Assembly: GCA_003564655.1 (NCBI GenBank)
Contig: PXES01000139.1
Coordinates: 1-18,217, forward strand
Direction: 5' to 3'
DNA length: 18,217 nt
Origin: Paracoccaceae bacterium
GTDB lineage: Bacteria > Pseudomonadota > Alphaproteobacteria > Rhodobacterales > Rhodobacteraceae
Positions 1 through 6,953 of the stretch are shown in pieces. Position 1 is the stretch's first letter. Each line of letters starts with the position of its first letter. Both the position numbers and the translations under genes were made by a program. Under the pieces are notes generated by a model. It was given only the letters and a program-made list of their open reading frames with translations, had not been told where the DNA came from and did no database searches.

Positions 1-1
1 C

Positions 2-322
2 GTTCAGGCGTGGAAATTCGCCAAGGGGCTGTATCTGATCCCGCTCTTCATGGTGTTCAACCCCGAGATCATCTATGGCGGCCCGCCGCTGCATGTGCTC
101 TGGACAGGGTTCACCGCGATCCTGGGGCTGGTGGCGTTTGCTGCCGTGATCGAGGGGTTCCTGTTCGGGCGCATGGACCCGGTGTCGCGCGTGGTCGCGC
201 TGCCTGCCATCGCGGCGCTGTTCTGGCCTGATTTCCGGGTCGAGGTGGCAGGCGCGGCTGTTCTGCTGGTCCTGCTGGCTGTGAACTGGCTGAACGCGCG
301 CGACAGGCAGGCACCCGTGTGA
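2..322 (+). CDS. TRAP transporter fused permease subunit, C-terminal end (partial)
   Basis: About 106 residues are present; the 5' part lies outside the window. The reading frame is open from base 2 to the TGA at 320-322. It begins with an amphipathic stretch (WKFAKGLYLIPLFMVFNPE) followed by three hydrophobic segments and a short basic tail. That pattern, including the LIPF/LIPLFMVFNP-type motif, is what I know from the C-terminus of the large fused TRAP permeases (DctQ-DctM fusions), which carry solutes across the inner membrane using an ion gradient with a periplasmic binding protein. Substrate cannot be told. The gene is convergent with fabA, with only 12 bp between the stop codons. Assignment to the family is good; a different polytopic permease with the same tail is the alternative. 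Confidence 0.72.
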   Translation, partial: VQAWKFAKGLYLIPLFMVFNPEIIYGGPPLHVLWTGFTAILGLVAFAAVIEGFLFGRMDPVSRVVALPAIAALFWPDFRVEVAGAAVLLVLLAVNWLNARDRQAPV

Positions 323-334
323 GGGGCGCCGGTG

Positions 335-844
335 TCAGCTTTCTGACAGCGCGACCTTCATGTCCTTGACCTGATAGATGACTTCGCCATCAGCCTCGAC
401 GATGCCATCGGCCACGCCCATGGTCAGGCGCCGGGTCTGCACGGCCTTGGTGAAATCCACCTTGTAGGTCAGCATCTTGCGATCAGGGCGGACCATGCCG
501 GTCAGCTTGACCTCGCCCACGCCCAGCGCATAGCCGCGCCCCTGCCAGCCGCGCCAGCCCAGGTTGAACCCGGTCAGTTGCCACAGACCGTCCAGTCCCA
601 GACAGCCCGGCATGATCGGATTGCCGGGGAAGTGGCACTCGAAGAACCACAGACCAGGGTGGATGTCGAACTCGGCCACGACATGCCCCTTGCCATGCAG
701 CCCGCCATCCCCCGAAATGTCGGTGATGCGGTCCATCATCAGCATCGGCGGCGCCGGAAGCTGCGCATTGCCGGGGCCGAAAAGCTCGCCCCGCGCACAG
801 GCCAGCAGCGCATCCTTGTCGAACGAGGTCGGGAAGTCCGTCAT
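335..844 (-). CDS. fabA: 3-hydroxydecanoyl-ACP dehydratase/isomerase FabA
   Basis: 169 residues, close to the 172 of E. coli FabA. FabA dehydrates 3-hydroxyacyl-ACP and isomerises trans-2-decenoyl-ACP to cis-3, the branch point of anaerobic-type unsaturated fatty acid synthesis in the cytoplasm. The diagnostic block FECHFPGNPIMPGCLGLDGLWQ-like region is present (residues 68-89), with the catalytic His71 and Asp85 in the expected places. The ATG at 844 is chosen because AAAAGGAG sits at 851-858, an ideal Shine-Dalgarno spacing; an ATG nine codons upstream has no such site and would add a non-family extension. The gene is divergent from irr with about 124 bp between them. Its usual partner fabB does not follow: the next gene downstream is convergent. 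Identification is firm. Confidence 0.95.
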   Translation of the reverse strand: MTDFPTSFDKDALLACARGELFGPGNAQLPAPPMLMMDRITDISGDGGLHGKGHVVAEFDIHPGLWFFECHFPGNPIMPGCLGLDGLWQLTGFNLGWRGWQGRGYALGVGEVKLTGMVRPDRKMLTYKVDFTKAVQTRRLTMGVADGIVEADGEVIYQVKDMKVALSES

Positions 845-968
845 GTGGGTCTCCTTTTCGGGTTGCCCCATCTAGCCGCCCTGCGCGCAAGTGACAAGAA
901 GGGTGCCGGGCACCAGTTGCGACCGGTTTTCATTTGAAATTCGGGCCGGTGATCCTTTATATGGGGGT

Positions 969-1406
969 ATGGAGACGCAATTCGCCCCGCTGAGCCCTGC
1001 GACCACCCAGGCTGGGCAGACATGGCTGAACCGCGGCAAGGTCCGCCCGACCCGTCAGCGCATCGCGCTGGCGGCCCTGCTTGTGGGCGACGGCGAGAAC
1101 CGCCACGTCACGGCAGAAGGGTTGTTCACGGCGGCGAAGGACAGCGGCGAGTCCGTCTCGCTCGCCACGGTCTACAACACGCTGCGCGCATTTTGCGATG
1201 CGGGGTTGCTAAACGAGATAACGGTGGATGCGGCGCGTTCCTATTTCGACACATGTGTCGAAGATCATCCGCATTTCTTCTGGGAAGAAACGCAGGAGTT
1301 GACCGACGCGCCGTCGTCAGAGGTCGAGATAGCGCGCCTGCCCGACGCCCCAGAGGGGGCCCGCATCGCCCGGGTCGATGTGGTCATTCGCCTGCGGCGC
1401 GGGTGA
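969..1406 (+). CDS. irr: Fur-family iron response regulator Irr
   Basis: 145 residues. Fur-type winged helix at about 25-85 (KVRPTRQRIALAALL, then SLATVYNTLRAF, the recognition-helix signature of the Fur family). It lacks the two CxxC zinc-site pairs of classical Fur and has the histidine cluster DHPHFFWEE at 99-107, the second haem/metal site characteristic of rhizobial and rhodobacterial Irr. Irr represses iron-using and activates iron-uptake or storage genes under low iron and senses haem status. The ATG at 969 is chosen because the family starts shortly before the TWLNRGKVRPTRQR segment and a G-rich site (964-967) precedes it; the frame is open further upstream to 891. Divergent neighbour is fabA, a pairing I recall from other alphaproteobacteria. 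Confidence 0.88.
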   Translation: METQFAPLSPATTQAGQTWLNRGKVRPTRQRIALAALLVGDGENRHVTAEGLFTAAKDSGESVSLATVYNTLRAFCDAGLLNEITVDAARSYFDTCVEDHPHFFWEETQELTDAPSSEVEIARLPDAPEGARIARVDVVIRLRRG

Positions 1407-1558
1407 AATCGCGCATCCGTTGACCGAAACACCCGGACACCACGCCCCGCATCTCGTTCATCGCGAAGGCGCGATCATTCTGGTGATGGCGCTCACGCGC
1501 GGATCGCCGTGGTTCCCAACCCTTTCGCGTCAGACACGGGTGTCGGGCAGCCAATCCG

Positions 1559-2281
1559 TTACAGCAGTGGTCGGCAGAGAGGCTTGTCAGGATCGGTCAG
1601 CCCAAGGCGCGCCAACGCCTGCGGGTCGCTGACCCGCAACATGCCACCGCTTAGCAGTGCCCAGTCGCGAAGCCGGGCGAGGGTCTTGTTGGTATGCACC
1701 AGCGATAGCCCGAGCGCATCGGCCAGATCGGCTTGCCGAAACGGAAACGGCACGGCTTGGTTGTCCGTCTTCAACCCCGCCTCTGCCAAACGCTGATGGA
1801 TCCGTAGCAGGGCCCAGGCGGTACGCTGCAAGGCCGTGCGACGCCCGAGCGTGGCGATGATATCGGCAAGGAAGTGTTCTTCTGTGGCGGCGATCCATGT
1901 CAGGTCATACGCGCGGGCCGGGCTGTTGCGAAACAGCTCTTCCAGACGCGCGCGGCGGAACCGGCACAGACGCATCGCCGAAGCGGCTTGCAGGGGGCTC
2001 CCCGCCTCGCCGGTCAGCGTGCCGCTAAGCCCCGTGAGATCGCCCGGAAAGGCGAAGTTCACCATCTGGCGCTCACCGGATTCCAGCATCTTGTAGCGCC
2101 CGCCCTGTCCTTCGAGCACCGTGTAGAAGTGGGAAATGGACTCGCCTTCGTCGAACAGCGTTTCGCCCGGCGAGAGTGTGACCTCGCCCTCGCGGAACTC
2201 CATCATGAACGCCAGTTCCTCTGCGGTGAAGGCGGAAAAGAGTGGGGCGCGCCGCAGTGCGCAGGTTTCACAGGGATGCAT
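1559..2281 (-). CDS. Crp/Fnr-family transcriptional regulator
   Basis: 240 residues from the ATG at 2281; an ATG four codons upstream (2293) is also possible but lacks a ribosome site, whereas GGATAGAG precedes 2281. An N-terminal cNMP-binding-type beta barrel (about 15-125) is followed by the dimerisation helix and a Crp-type winged helix-turn-helix at about 182-210 (RQADLADALGLSLVHTNKTL, typical of the Fnr/FixK branch). Near the N-terminus is a CxxC pair (Cys4 and Cys7 of this start), and one Cys at 106 corresponds to the distal FNR cysteine. The third N-terminal cysteine of E. coli FNR is not visible, so a canonical [4Fe-4S] oxygen sensor is uncertain. It could be an oxygen, NO or redox regulator of FnrL/Dnr type. 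It is transcribed alone. Confidence 0.85.
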   Translation of the reverse strand: MHPCETCALRRAPLFSAFTAEELAFMMEFREGEVTLSPGETLFDEGESISHFYTVLEGQGGRYKMLESGERQMVNFAFPGDLTGLSGTLTGEAGSPLQAASAMRLCRFRRARLEELFRNSPARAYDLTWIAATEEHFLADIIATLGRRTALQRTAWALLRIHQRLAEAGLKTDNQAVPFPFRQADLADALGLSLVHTNKTLARLRDWALLSGGMLRVSDPQALARLGLTDPDKPLCRPLL

Positions 2282-2684
2282 CACTCTATCCACATGAAAG
2301 GCTCGTGCAGTGTCGCATTGCCGAAAAACCTAGGCAACAACAATTGCGGGGCGGTCGGTCGGCCCGAGGATCACTCGTGACAGGCCAGGCCTGCCGCGGC
2401 GGCATGCAGGAAAACGGGCCAAGCCCGGGTTTATCTCCGCCCCCCGGTTGTTGGGTGCGGCGCAGTCGTCGAAAGGGCGCGTGTCATGCGCGTGTCACCC
2501 AAGGCAGGTTTCCGTATGGCGGGATCCCCGCTCGGTCGAAGATCCGAAGGAAAACCTCCTGCCGCAAAGGGAATTTCGACCAGCAACAAGCCGTCGAGAC
2601 GCGTGACAAACGAACCCCCCGGCCTCGCCAATTTTGGCGCGACCGGGGGCGCTTTGTGGTCTCTATCGAAAAGGCCGCGCCGCC
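2282..2684. other. Intergenic region without a recognisable gene
   Basis: About 400 bp lie between the Crp/Fnr gene and DUF1328. Reading frames exist in several phases but none has a family resemblance, a good ribosome site or a sensible protein composition. Two small symmetric elements are visible: TTGCC-N10-GGCAA at 2318-2337, just upstream of the Crp/Fnr gene, and CGCCAA-TT-TTGGCG at 2626-2639, downstream of DUF1328. Neither has a run of T after it, so they are not clear terminators. No tRNA or mobile element was seen. Confidence 0.5.
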
Positions 2685-2858
2685 TTACATCGGCGGTCGC
2701 CCACGGACGGCGCGCGCCACCATCGCGACCAGAAACAAGATCAGGAAGATGACAAAGAGGATTTGCGCGATCGACGACGCGGCGCCAGCGATGCCGCTGA
2801 AGCCAAGCGCCGCCGCGATCAGCGCGACGATCAGGAATGTCAGGGCCCAACCTAGCAT
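2685..2858 (-). CDS. DUF1328 small membrane protein (YtjA-like)
   Basis: 57 residues. The protein opens MLGWALTFLIVALIAAALGF, continues with a small-residue turn (SGIAGAASSIAQ) and a second hydrophobic helix (ILFVIFLILFLVAMVA), and ends in a short basic tail. This two-helix layout and the MLxWAxxFLxxAxIAAxLGF opening are the hallmark of the DUF1328/YtjA family of inner-membrane peptides, whose molecular role is unknown. AAAGGAG stands at a good distance before the ATG. About 54 bp upstream of the ATG ends a perfect EcfG promoter (2912-2936), so this is a likely general stress response gene. The reading frame is short and antisense or alternate frames over it are longer, but only this one makes a recognisable protein. 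Confidence 0.9.
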   Translation of the reverse strand: MLGWALTFLIVALIAAALGFSGIAGAASSIAQILFVIFLILFLVAMVARAVRGRPPM

Positions 2859-2911
2859 GAAGTACTCCTTTCACTTCGGGTAGTGTTTGACTCGATGGTC
2901 CGTGCGAAAGA

Positions 2912-2936
2912 AACGCGGGGCGCGGCGTCCGGTTCC
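2912..2936 (-). promoter_or_regulatory. EcfG-type promoter of the DUF1328 gene
   Basis: On the minus strand GGAAC (2936-2932), exactly 16 bp, then CGTT (2915-2912). This matches the alphaproteobacterial EcfG/SigT consensus GGAAC-N16/17-CGTT. The gene's ATG is 53 bp downstream of the -10 element. Confidence 0.82.
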
Positions 2937-3254
2937 CGATCATTGGGCGGCGTGCTGCGATGCGGACGCGCGGTGCGTGCCAGATGCTTCATCGCGCGAG
3001 GTGGCGGCGCGGGTGCGAAGCGCCTGCTGTAAGCGCGATCTCGCCAGAGGCGTGGTCTGGCGTGCAACACCAGCCTCGTCGGCAGACCATGGGGCGATCC
3101 GGGTACAGCGTACCATCATGACGTTGGCCGAGCCCGCGCCGGGGCCACAGGACGCAATAGCCCGCTCTGGCGGCCCTGTCGCGCGCGCCCCGCAAGGCGC
3201 AAATGAACCGGCTCCCGCCACGCGCAGAAGCCGTATTTCCGCCGGTCGCTTCCG
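2937..3254. other. Intergenic region without a recognisable gene
   Basis: About 318 bp separate the DUF1328 promoter from the phyR stop codon. Minus-strand frames here encode arginine- and alanine-rich peptides without family resemblance or a ribosome site, so I do not call a gene. I see no terminator with a T tract, no tRNA-like fold and no repeat. A degraded gene or an unrecognised small RNA cannot be excluded. Confidence 0.4.
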
Positions 3255-4130
3255 TCAGTCACTCAGCGTGGCCGTCGAGGCGAAGAACATCGCCTGCGAT
3301 ACCGCCGAGCGGAGCTGCTCGGGCGAAAAGGGCTTGGTTATCAGAAAGGCGGGTTCCGGGCGCTCTCCGGTCAGCAGCCGATCGGGAAATGCGGTGATGA
3401 AGATCACCGGTAGCTCGGGCATGTCGCCCAGAAGGTCATTGGCCGCATCGATTCCCGAGGAATTGTCGGCGAGCTGGATATCGGCCAGGATCAGGTCCGG
3501 TCGCTCGTGGCGACCCAGCTTGACGGCCTGATCCCGCGTTCGTGCAATGCCGACAACCTCATGCCCCATCTCGGTAACGGTTTGGCGGATATCCAGCGCG
3601 ATGAGCGGCTCATCCTCGATCACCATCACCCGGCCTCGGATGCCGTCGGCCATTTCGTGGTAGGCAATGGCGATCAATTCGGCGGCGTCATCAGCAGTGA
3701 TCTGCATGATCTGGCCGATCTGGGCATGGCTGAATTCCTCGATCGCGCGCAAGAGCAGGGCCTCGCGCGTGTTGGGCGTCAGCCGTGCCAGATGGGTCTG
3801 GGCGCGCGCCTCCAGCCCGGTATCGGCCGCCTCGCCGACCACTGGCGCGCCAACGCTCGACCAGACCGAGTGGAAAGCGGCGAAGAGCGTGATCTTCGGA
3901 TGATCTGCGGCGTCCAGCAGCGAGCGGTCATTCACCAGCGCCTCGAGCGCCGCGGCGGCATAGCGATCGCCGCTGTCCTGATTGCCGGTCAGGGCGCGCG
4001 CATACCGGCGCAGAAAGGGCAGTTCGACAGCGATGCGCAGCGCCATGCTATCGCCCCCCTCGGCCGACATTTGCTGCGGCGAAGGCTGGATCACCGTTGA
4101 GCCCTTGGCCGAATTCTGAGGATCGGTCAT
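3255..4130 (-). CDS. phyR: General stress response anti-anti-sigma response regulator PhyR
   Basis: 291 residues from the ATG at 4130. The N-terminal ECF-sigma-like domain (about 30-160) contains LPFLRRYARALTG and a sigma-4-like segment (LTPNTREALLLRAIEEFSHAQIGQIM). The C-terminal receiver domain (166-285) has the acidic cluster EDE at 172-174, phosphoacceptor Asp217 in LILADIQL, Thr246 and Lys266 in the TKPF motif. Phosphorylated PhyR exposes the sigma-like domain and sequesters NepR, freeing EcfG. An alternative ATG at 4046 gives 263 residues, nearer the usual family length, and also has a purine-rich site; I keep 4130 because AAAGGGA and a properly spaced EcfG promoter lie directly before it. 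Divergent from nepR-ecfG, the classical arrangement. Confidence 0.95.
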   Translation of the reverse strand: MTDPQNSAKGSTVIQPSPQQMSAEGGDSMALRIAVELPFLRRYARALTGNQDSGDRYAAAALEALVNDRSLLDAADHPKITLFAAFHSVWSSVGAPVVGEAADTGLEARAQTHLARLTPNTREALLLRAIEEFSHAQIGQIMQITADDAAELIAIAYHEMADGIRGRVMVIEDEPLIALDIRQTVTEMGHEVVGIARTRDQAVKLGRHERPDLILADIQLADNSSGIDAANDLLGDMPELPVIFITAFPDRLLTGERPEPAFLITKPFSPEQLRSAVSQAMFFASTATLSD

Positions 4131-4157
4131 CTTTATCCCTTTCAGCGGATATTGTCG

Positions 4158-4182
4158 GGAACCTAACGCCCGGCACTGCGTT
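4158..4182 (+). promoter_or_regulatory. EcfG-type promoter of nepR-ecfG
   Basis: GGAAC (4158-4162), 16 bp, CGTT (4179-4182). Perfect consensus reading toward nepR, so EcfG would activate its own operon. It lies within the same 32 bp as the opposite-strand phyR promoter. Confidence 0.88.
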
Positions 4183-4189
4183 CAGTTCC
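4165..4189 (-). promoter_or_regulatory. EcfG-type promoter of phyR
   Basis: Minus-strand GGAAC (4189-4185), 16 bp, CGTT (4168-4165). The -10 element ends 35 bp before the chosen phyR ATG. Together with the plus-strand promoter it forms a dyad centred between 4173 and 4174. Confidence 0.88.
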
Positions 4190-4260
4190 TGCGAAAATGC
4201 GTTAGGTAGGGAAAAGGCGTGCGGGGTCGAGATCACTCCGCGTCATCGATGTCATGAAAA

Positions 4261-4449
4261 ATGTGTAACACCATGAGCCAAGGGCAACCGAAAAAAAATG
4301 AGCGACTGCCACCCAGCGTCGAGCAGCAGATCAATGAAAACCTGAAACTGCTCTACGAGCAGAGGCTGCAGGAAGAGCTGCCCGACAAGCTCAAGGACCT
4401 GGTCGCCCGTCTGCGCGATGAGAGTAATGGTGGGGGACGACGAAGATGA
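4261..4449 (+). CDS. nepR: Anti-sigma factor NepR
   Basis: 62 residues from the ATG at 4261, or 58 from the in-frame ATG at 4273; neither has a clear Shine-Dalgarno site, so the start is uncertain. The core (about 15-55) reads LPPSVEQQINENLKLLYEQ followed by a segment with LPDKLKDLVARL, matching the two amphipathic helices of the NepR family (usual pattern LP..I...IG..LR.LY.....EP.PD....LL..L). NepR binds EcfG in unstressed cells and PhyR~P under stress. The stop codon overlaps the ecfG ATG (ATGA at 4446-4449), so the two are translationally coupled, which would keep sigma and anti-sigma levels matched. Expression probably comes from the EcfG promoter at 4158-4182. Confidence 0.92.
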   Translation: MCNTMSQGQPKKNERLPPSVEQQINENLKLLYEQRLQEELPDKLKDLVARLRDESNGGGRRR

Positions 4450-5075
4450 CAGATGCGCCCCGCCCGTCAGGGATGACACAGGACGAGGGTTTTCCGGTCG
4501 ATACGGCCGAGACACAAGGCCCAGTCCCCGACCCGCGCGAGGCGATCATCGAGCACCTGCCCGCGCTGCGTGCGTTCGCGCTCAGTCTGTGCCGCAATGA
4601 TTCGCTTGCCGACGATCTGGTGCAGGAGACGTTGCTGAAGGCATGGAGCAAGTTCCACCTCTATTCCGAGGGCACCAATCTGCGCGCATGGCTTTTCACC
4701 ATTTTGCGAAACAGCCTGTATTCACTGCGGCGCAAGCGTCGGCGCGAAGTCGGTGACCCGGATGGCATCCGGGCCGCGCAACTGGCCGCGAAGCCGGATC
4801 ATGACGGTCGCCTTGCACTGGCGGATATGGCCGCAGCTTTCGTCCAACTGCCGATCGAGCAGCGCGAGGCGCTTGTCCTTGTCGGCGCGATGGGCTTTTC
4901 GGTCGAAGAGGCCGCCGAGACCTGCGGCTGCGCGCCCGGCACGATCAAAAGCCGTGCGGCACGCGGGCGTAGCGCGCTGGCCGATCTGTTGGGCCTGAAG
5001 CGTGGCGAGGGTATGGACCTCACCGAAGCGGCGACCATGGCGGTGATCAGCCGCAAGGGCGCACAGGAAGGGTAG
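4446..5075 (+). CDS. ecfG: ECF sigma factor EcfG (general stress response)
   Basis: 209 residues. Region 2 spans about 36-100 with the DDLVQETLLKAW and LRAWLFTILRN motifs; region 4 spans about 134-180 with LPIEQREALVLVGAMGFSVEEAA and a helix-turn-helix ending GTIKSRAARGRSAL. These and the position after nepR identify the EcfG (ECF15) group, which directs RNA polymerase to GGAAC-N16-CGTT promoters. The N-terminal about 30 residues are acidic and proline-rich; an internal ATG at residue 10 could be an alternative start, but the ATG at 4446 overlaps the nepR stop in a typical coupling arrangement. It is followed after 9 bp by a sensor kinase gene, probably in the same operon. Confidence 0.95.
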   Translation: MTDAPRPSGMTQDEGFPVDTAETQGPVPDPREAIIEHLPALRAFALSLCRNDSLADDLVQETLLKAWSKFHLYSEGTNLRAWLFTILRNSLYSLRRKRRREVGDPDGIRAAQLAAKPDHDGRLALADMAAAFVQLPIEQREALVLVGAMGFSVEEAAETCGCAPGTIKSRAARGRSALADLLGLKRGEGMDLTEAATMAVISRKGAQEG

Positions 5076-5084
5076 GGCAGCCTG

Positions 5085-6866
5085 ATGTGGCGGCGGGTTT
5101 GGGCCTTTGCGCTCAGGTCGACTGGCGGGCTGACCGCCCGTCTGGCTGTGCTGATGTCGATGGCGCTTTTGCCGCTTGGCGCGATCTCGATCCACTCCAC
5201 GCTAGAGATGCAGCGTGCCGCCGAACGTGCAGCAGAGCGCAGCCTCATCACGCTCGCCGCCGACGCGGTTGCGGGCAAGCGCGCCCTGATCGAAAGTGCG
5301 CTCGCCTCGGCGCAGGAACTCGCGCCGCAGGTCCTGAAGGCGCAACCTGACCTGGTCGCGTGCAGCGCATTGCTACGTGACTATGTCGAGCGCTCGAACA
5401 TATACAGTTTTGCCGGGTTCATCGACCGCGAGGGCGTCATGGCCTGCGGCTCGCAGGGCGAGCCGGTGGATTTCGGCGACAGCGAGATCTGGAAGCAACT
5501 GCGCGCTGCGCCGCTGACCACAATAAATTCCAACCCGGCTGGTGCGGCAACGGGTGTGCCGGTGATCATCGTCACCCGCCCCGTCTTCGATGAGCGGGAA
5601 CTGGTCGGCTTCCTGTCGATCTCGATCACGCAACGCACGTTGGAGGGCATCACCCAACGCCGTATCGAGAATGTGCCACAGGTTGCGGTACTGCTGAATC
5701 ATGACGGGATTGTGCTGAATCTGCCCGAAGAGCACGCCGCGCGCGCCCGGCTGCCGGGCACTGAAGCGCTGTCCGACATGGCGTCCGACACGCGCAGCCG
5801 CGTGCTGCGCGCAGAGACGCGAGAGGGTGAGCCGGTCGTGCTGGCACTGGCGGAACTCGTCCCCGACCGACTGCAGGCGCTGGGCGTGTGGGAAAAGGAT
5901 GCGCCGGGTCTTGATGCGCTCAACATCAGCCCGGTTCCGCTGCTCTTCCCGGCGGCGATGTGGTTGGCCTGTCTGGCGGTGGTGTTGCTCTCGGTGCATT
6001 ATCTGGTGCTGCGGCATCTGAAGTATCTCAACCGGCAGATGCGCCAGTTTGCCCTTGGCCAGCGCGAGGATTGGGGTGCGCTGCCCGGCCATGTGGCCGC
6101 CGAGCTGCGCGAACTCAACGGCACATTTCGCAACATGGCTGCGCTGATCGCCCGCGACGAGCAAGAGCGCGAGCGCGCCCTGGCCGAAAAAGTGGTGCTG
6201 TTGAAGGAAATCCACCATCGGGTGAAGAACAATCTGCAATTGATCGCCTCGGTCATCAATCTTCAACTGCGCAAGCTGCGGGATCCGGCAGCGCGCGACG
6301 TGTTGCGGAATGTGCACGAGCGTGTCCTCGGGCTGGCAAGCGTGCATCGGGCGCTTTATGCCGAGGATCGGCTGTCCCGGGTGCGGGCTGACCGGGTAAT
6401 CGAAGAACTGGTTGGCCGTGTCGCCGGGATGGGCGCCTCGCCGGGCCGGTCGCCGGAATTGCGTCTTGAATTGGCACCGCTGGCGTTGAATGCGGATCAG
6501 ATGGTGCCGCTGTCCTTCCTGCTGCACGAGGCGCTGGCCAACGCGCTCAAGCATCTTGTCGCCGCCCCTGCAGGCCAGCGCTGGATTGCGGTCGACCTGT
6601 CGCAGGAATCCACGCCAGACGGGGATGCTGTGGTGCTGCGCGTGCGCAACCCGATCCTCGACCCTGGTCATGATGCGGCGGAAGAACGTGCAGGTGGGCT
6701 GGGCGCGGAATTGATCGATGCTTTCGCCCAGCAATTGGGCGGTCACTGCCGACAGGAACATGTCGACAGCGATGGCGGAGGTCTGTGGGTGCTGGACCTG
6801 CGCTTCCCCGCCGAGGTCGATGCCGCCCCTGACGACCCGTCACCCGCCGCAACCTCCGGCGTCTGA
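5085..6866 (+). CDS. Membrane sensor histidine kinase, HisKA_2 type, likely PhyR kinase
   Basis: 593 residues. A transmembrane helix at about 15-37, a periplasmic sensor region of about 245 residues, a second helix at about 284-308, a HAMP-like/coiled linker, then a dimerisation domain with EIHHRVKNNLQLIASVINLQ (375-394), the HisKA_2/HWE signature; the phosphorylated histidine should be His378. The ATPase domain has the N box HEALANALKH (Asn486) and the glycine motif GGLGAELI (537-544). Kinases of this class phosphorylate PhyR-type regulators in the alphaproteobacterial general stress response, and this gene follows ecfG by 9 bp, so PhyR is the probable partner. The periplasmic part has no motif I can name and could be a double-PAS/Cache-like fold. 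The signal is unknown. Confidence 0.9.
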   Translation: MWRRVWAFALRSTGGLTARLAVLMSMALLPLGAISIHSTLEMQRAAERAAERSLITLAADAVAGKRALIESALASAQELAPQVLKAQPDLVACSALLRDYVERSNIYSFAGFIDREGVMACGSQGEPVDFGDSEIWKQLRAAPLTTINSNPAGAATGVPVIIVTRPVFDERELVGFLSISITQRTLEGITQRRIENVPQVAVLLNHDGIVLNLPEEHAARARLPGTEALSDMASDTRSRVLRAETREGEPVVLALAELVPDRLQALGVWEKDAPGLDALNISPVPLLFPAAMWLACLAVVLLSVHYLVLRHLKYLNRQMRQFALGQREDWGALPGHVAAELRELNGTFRNMAALIARDEQERERALAEKVVLLKEIHHRVKNNLQLIASVINLQLRKLRDPAARDVLRNVHERVLGLASVHRALYAEDRLSRVRADRVIEELVGRVAGMGASPGRSPELRLELAPLALNADQMVPLSFLLHEALANALKHLVAAPAGQRWIAVDLSQESTPDGDAVVLRVRNPILDPGHDAAEERAGGLGAELIDAFAQQLGGHCRQEHVDSDGGGLWVLDLRFPAEVDAAPDDPSPAATSGV

Positions 6867-6953
6867 CAACGCCGCGGGATGCATGCTGTCCTGAGACAGA
6901 CTCTCCGGTGGCCTTGTTCTCACGCTGGCAGCGCGCGGCCCGTTTGCGGCCTT

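Noticed and set aside
333..348. TGTCAG-CTTT-CTGACA hairpin at the fabA stop codon
   Set aside because: Only a 6-bp stem, it includes coding bases of fabA and no T tract follows, so not called a terminator.
1512..1540. GGAAC on the minus strand as a possible further EcfG promoter
   Set aside because: No CGTT at 16 or 17 bp and no gene start downstream.
1535..1550. GACAC-GG-GTGTC palindrome between irr and the Crp/Fnr gene
   Set aside because: Lies between convergent genes where an operator has no obvious target and no T tract follows; likely chance.
5373..6761. Long open frame on the minus strand, opposite the sensor kinase gene
   Set aside because: It is antisense to a gene with clear kinase motifs, has a histidine- and glutamine-rich composition typical of antisense frames in GC-rich DNA, and no family features.
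6886..6899. CTGTC-CTGA-GACAG hairpin between the kinase and AI-2E genes
   Set aside because: Five-base stem without T tract; too weak for a terminator call.
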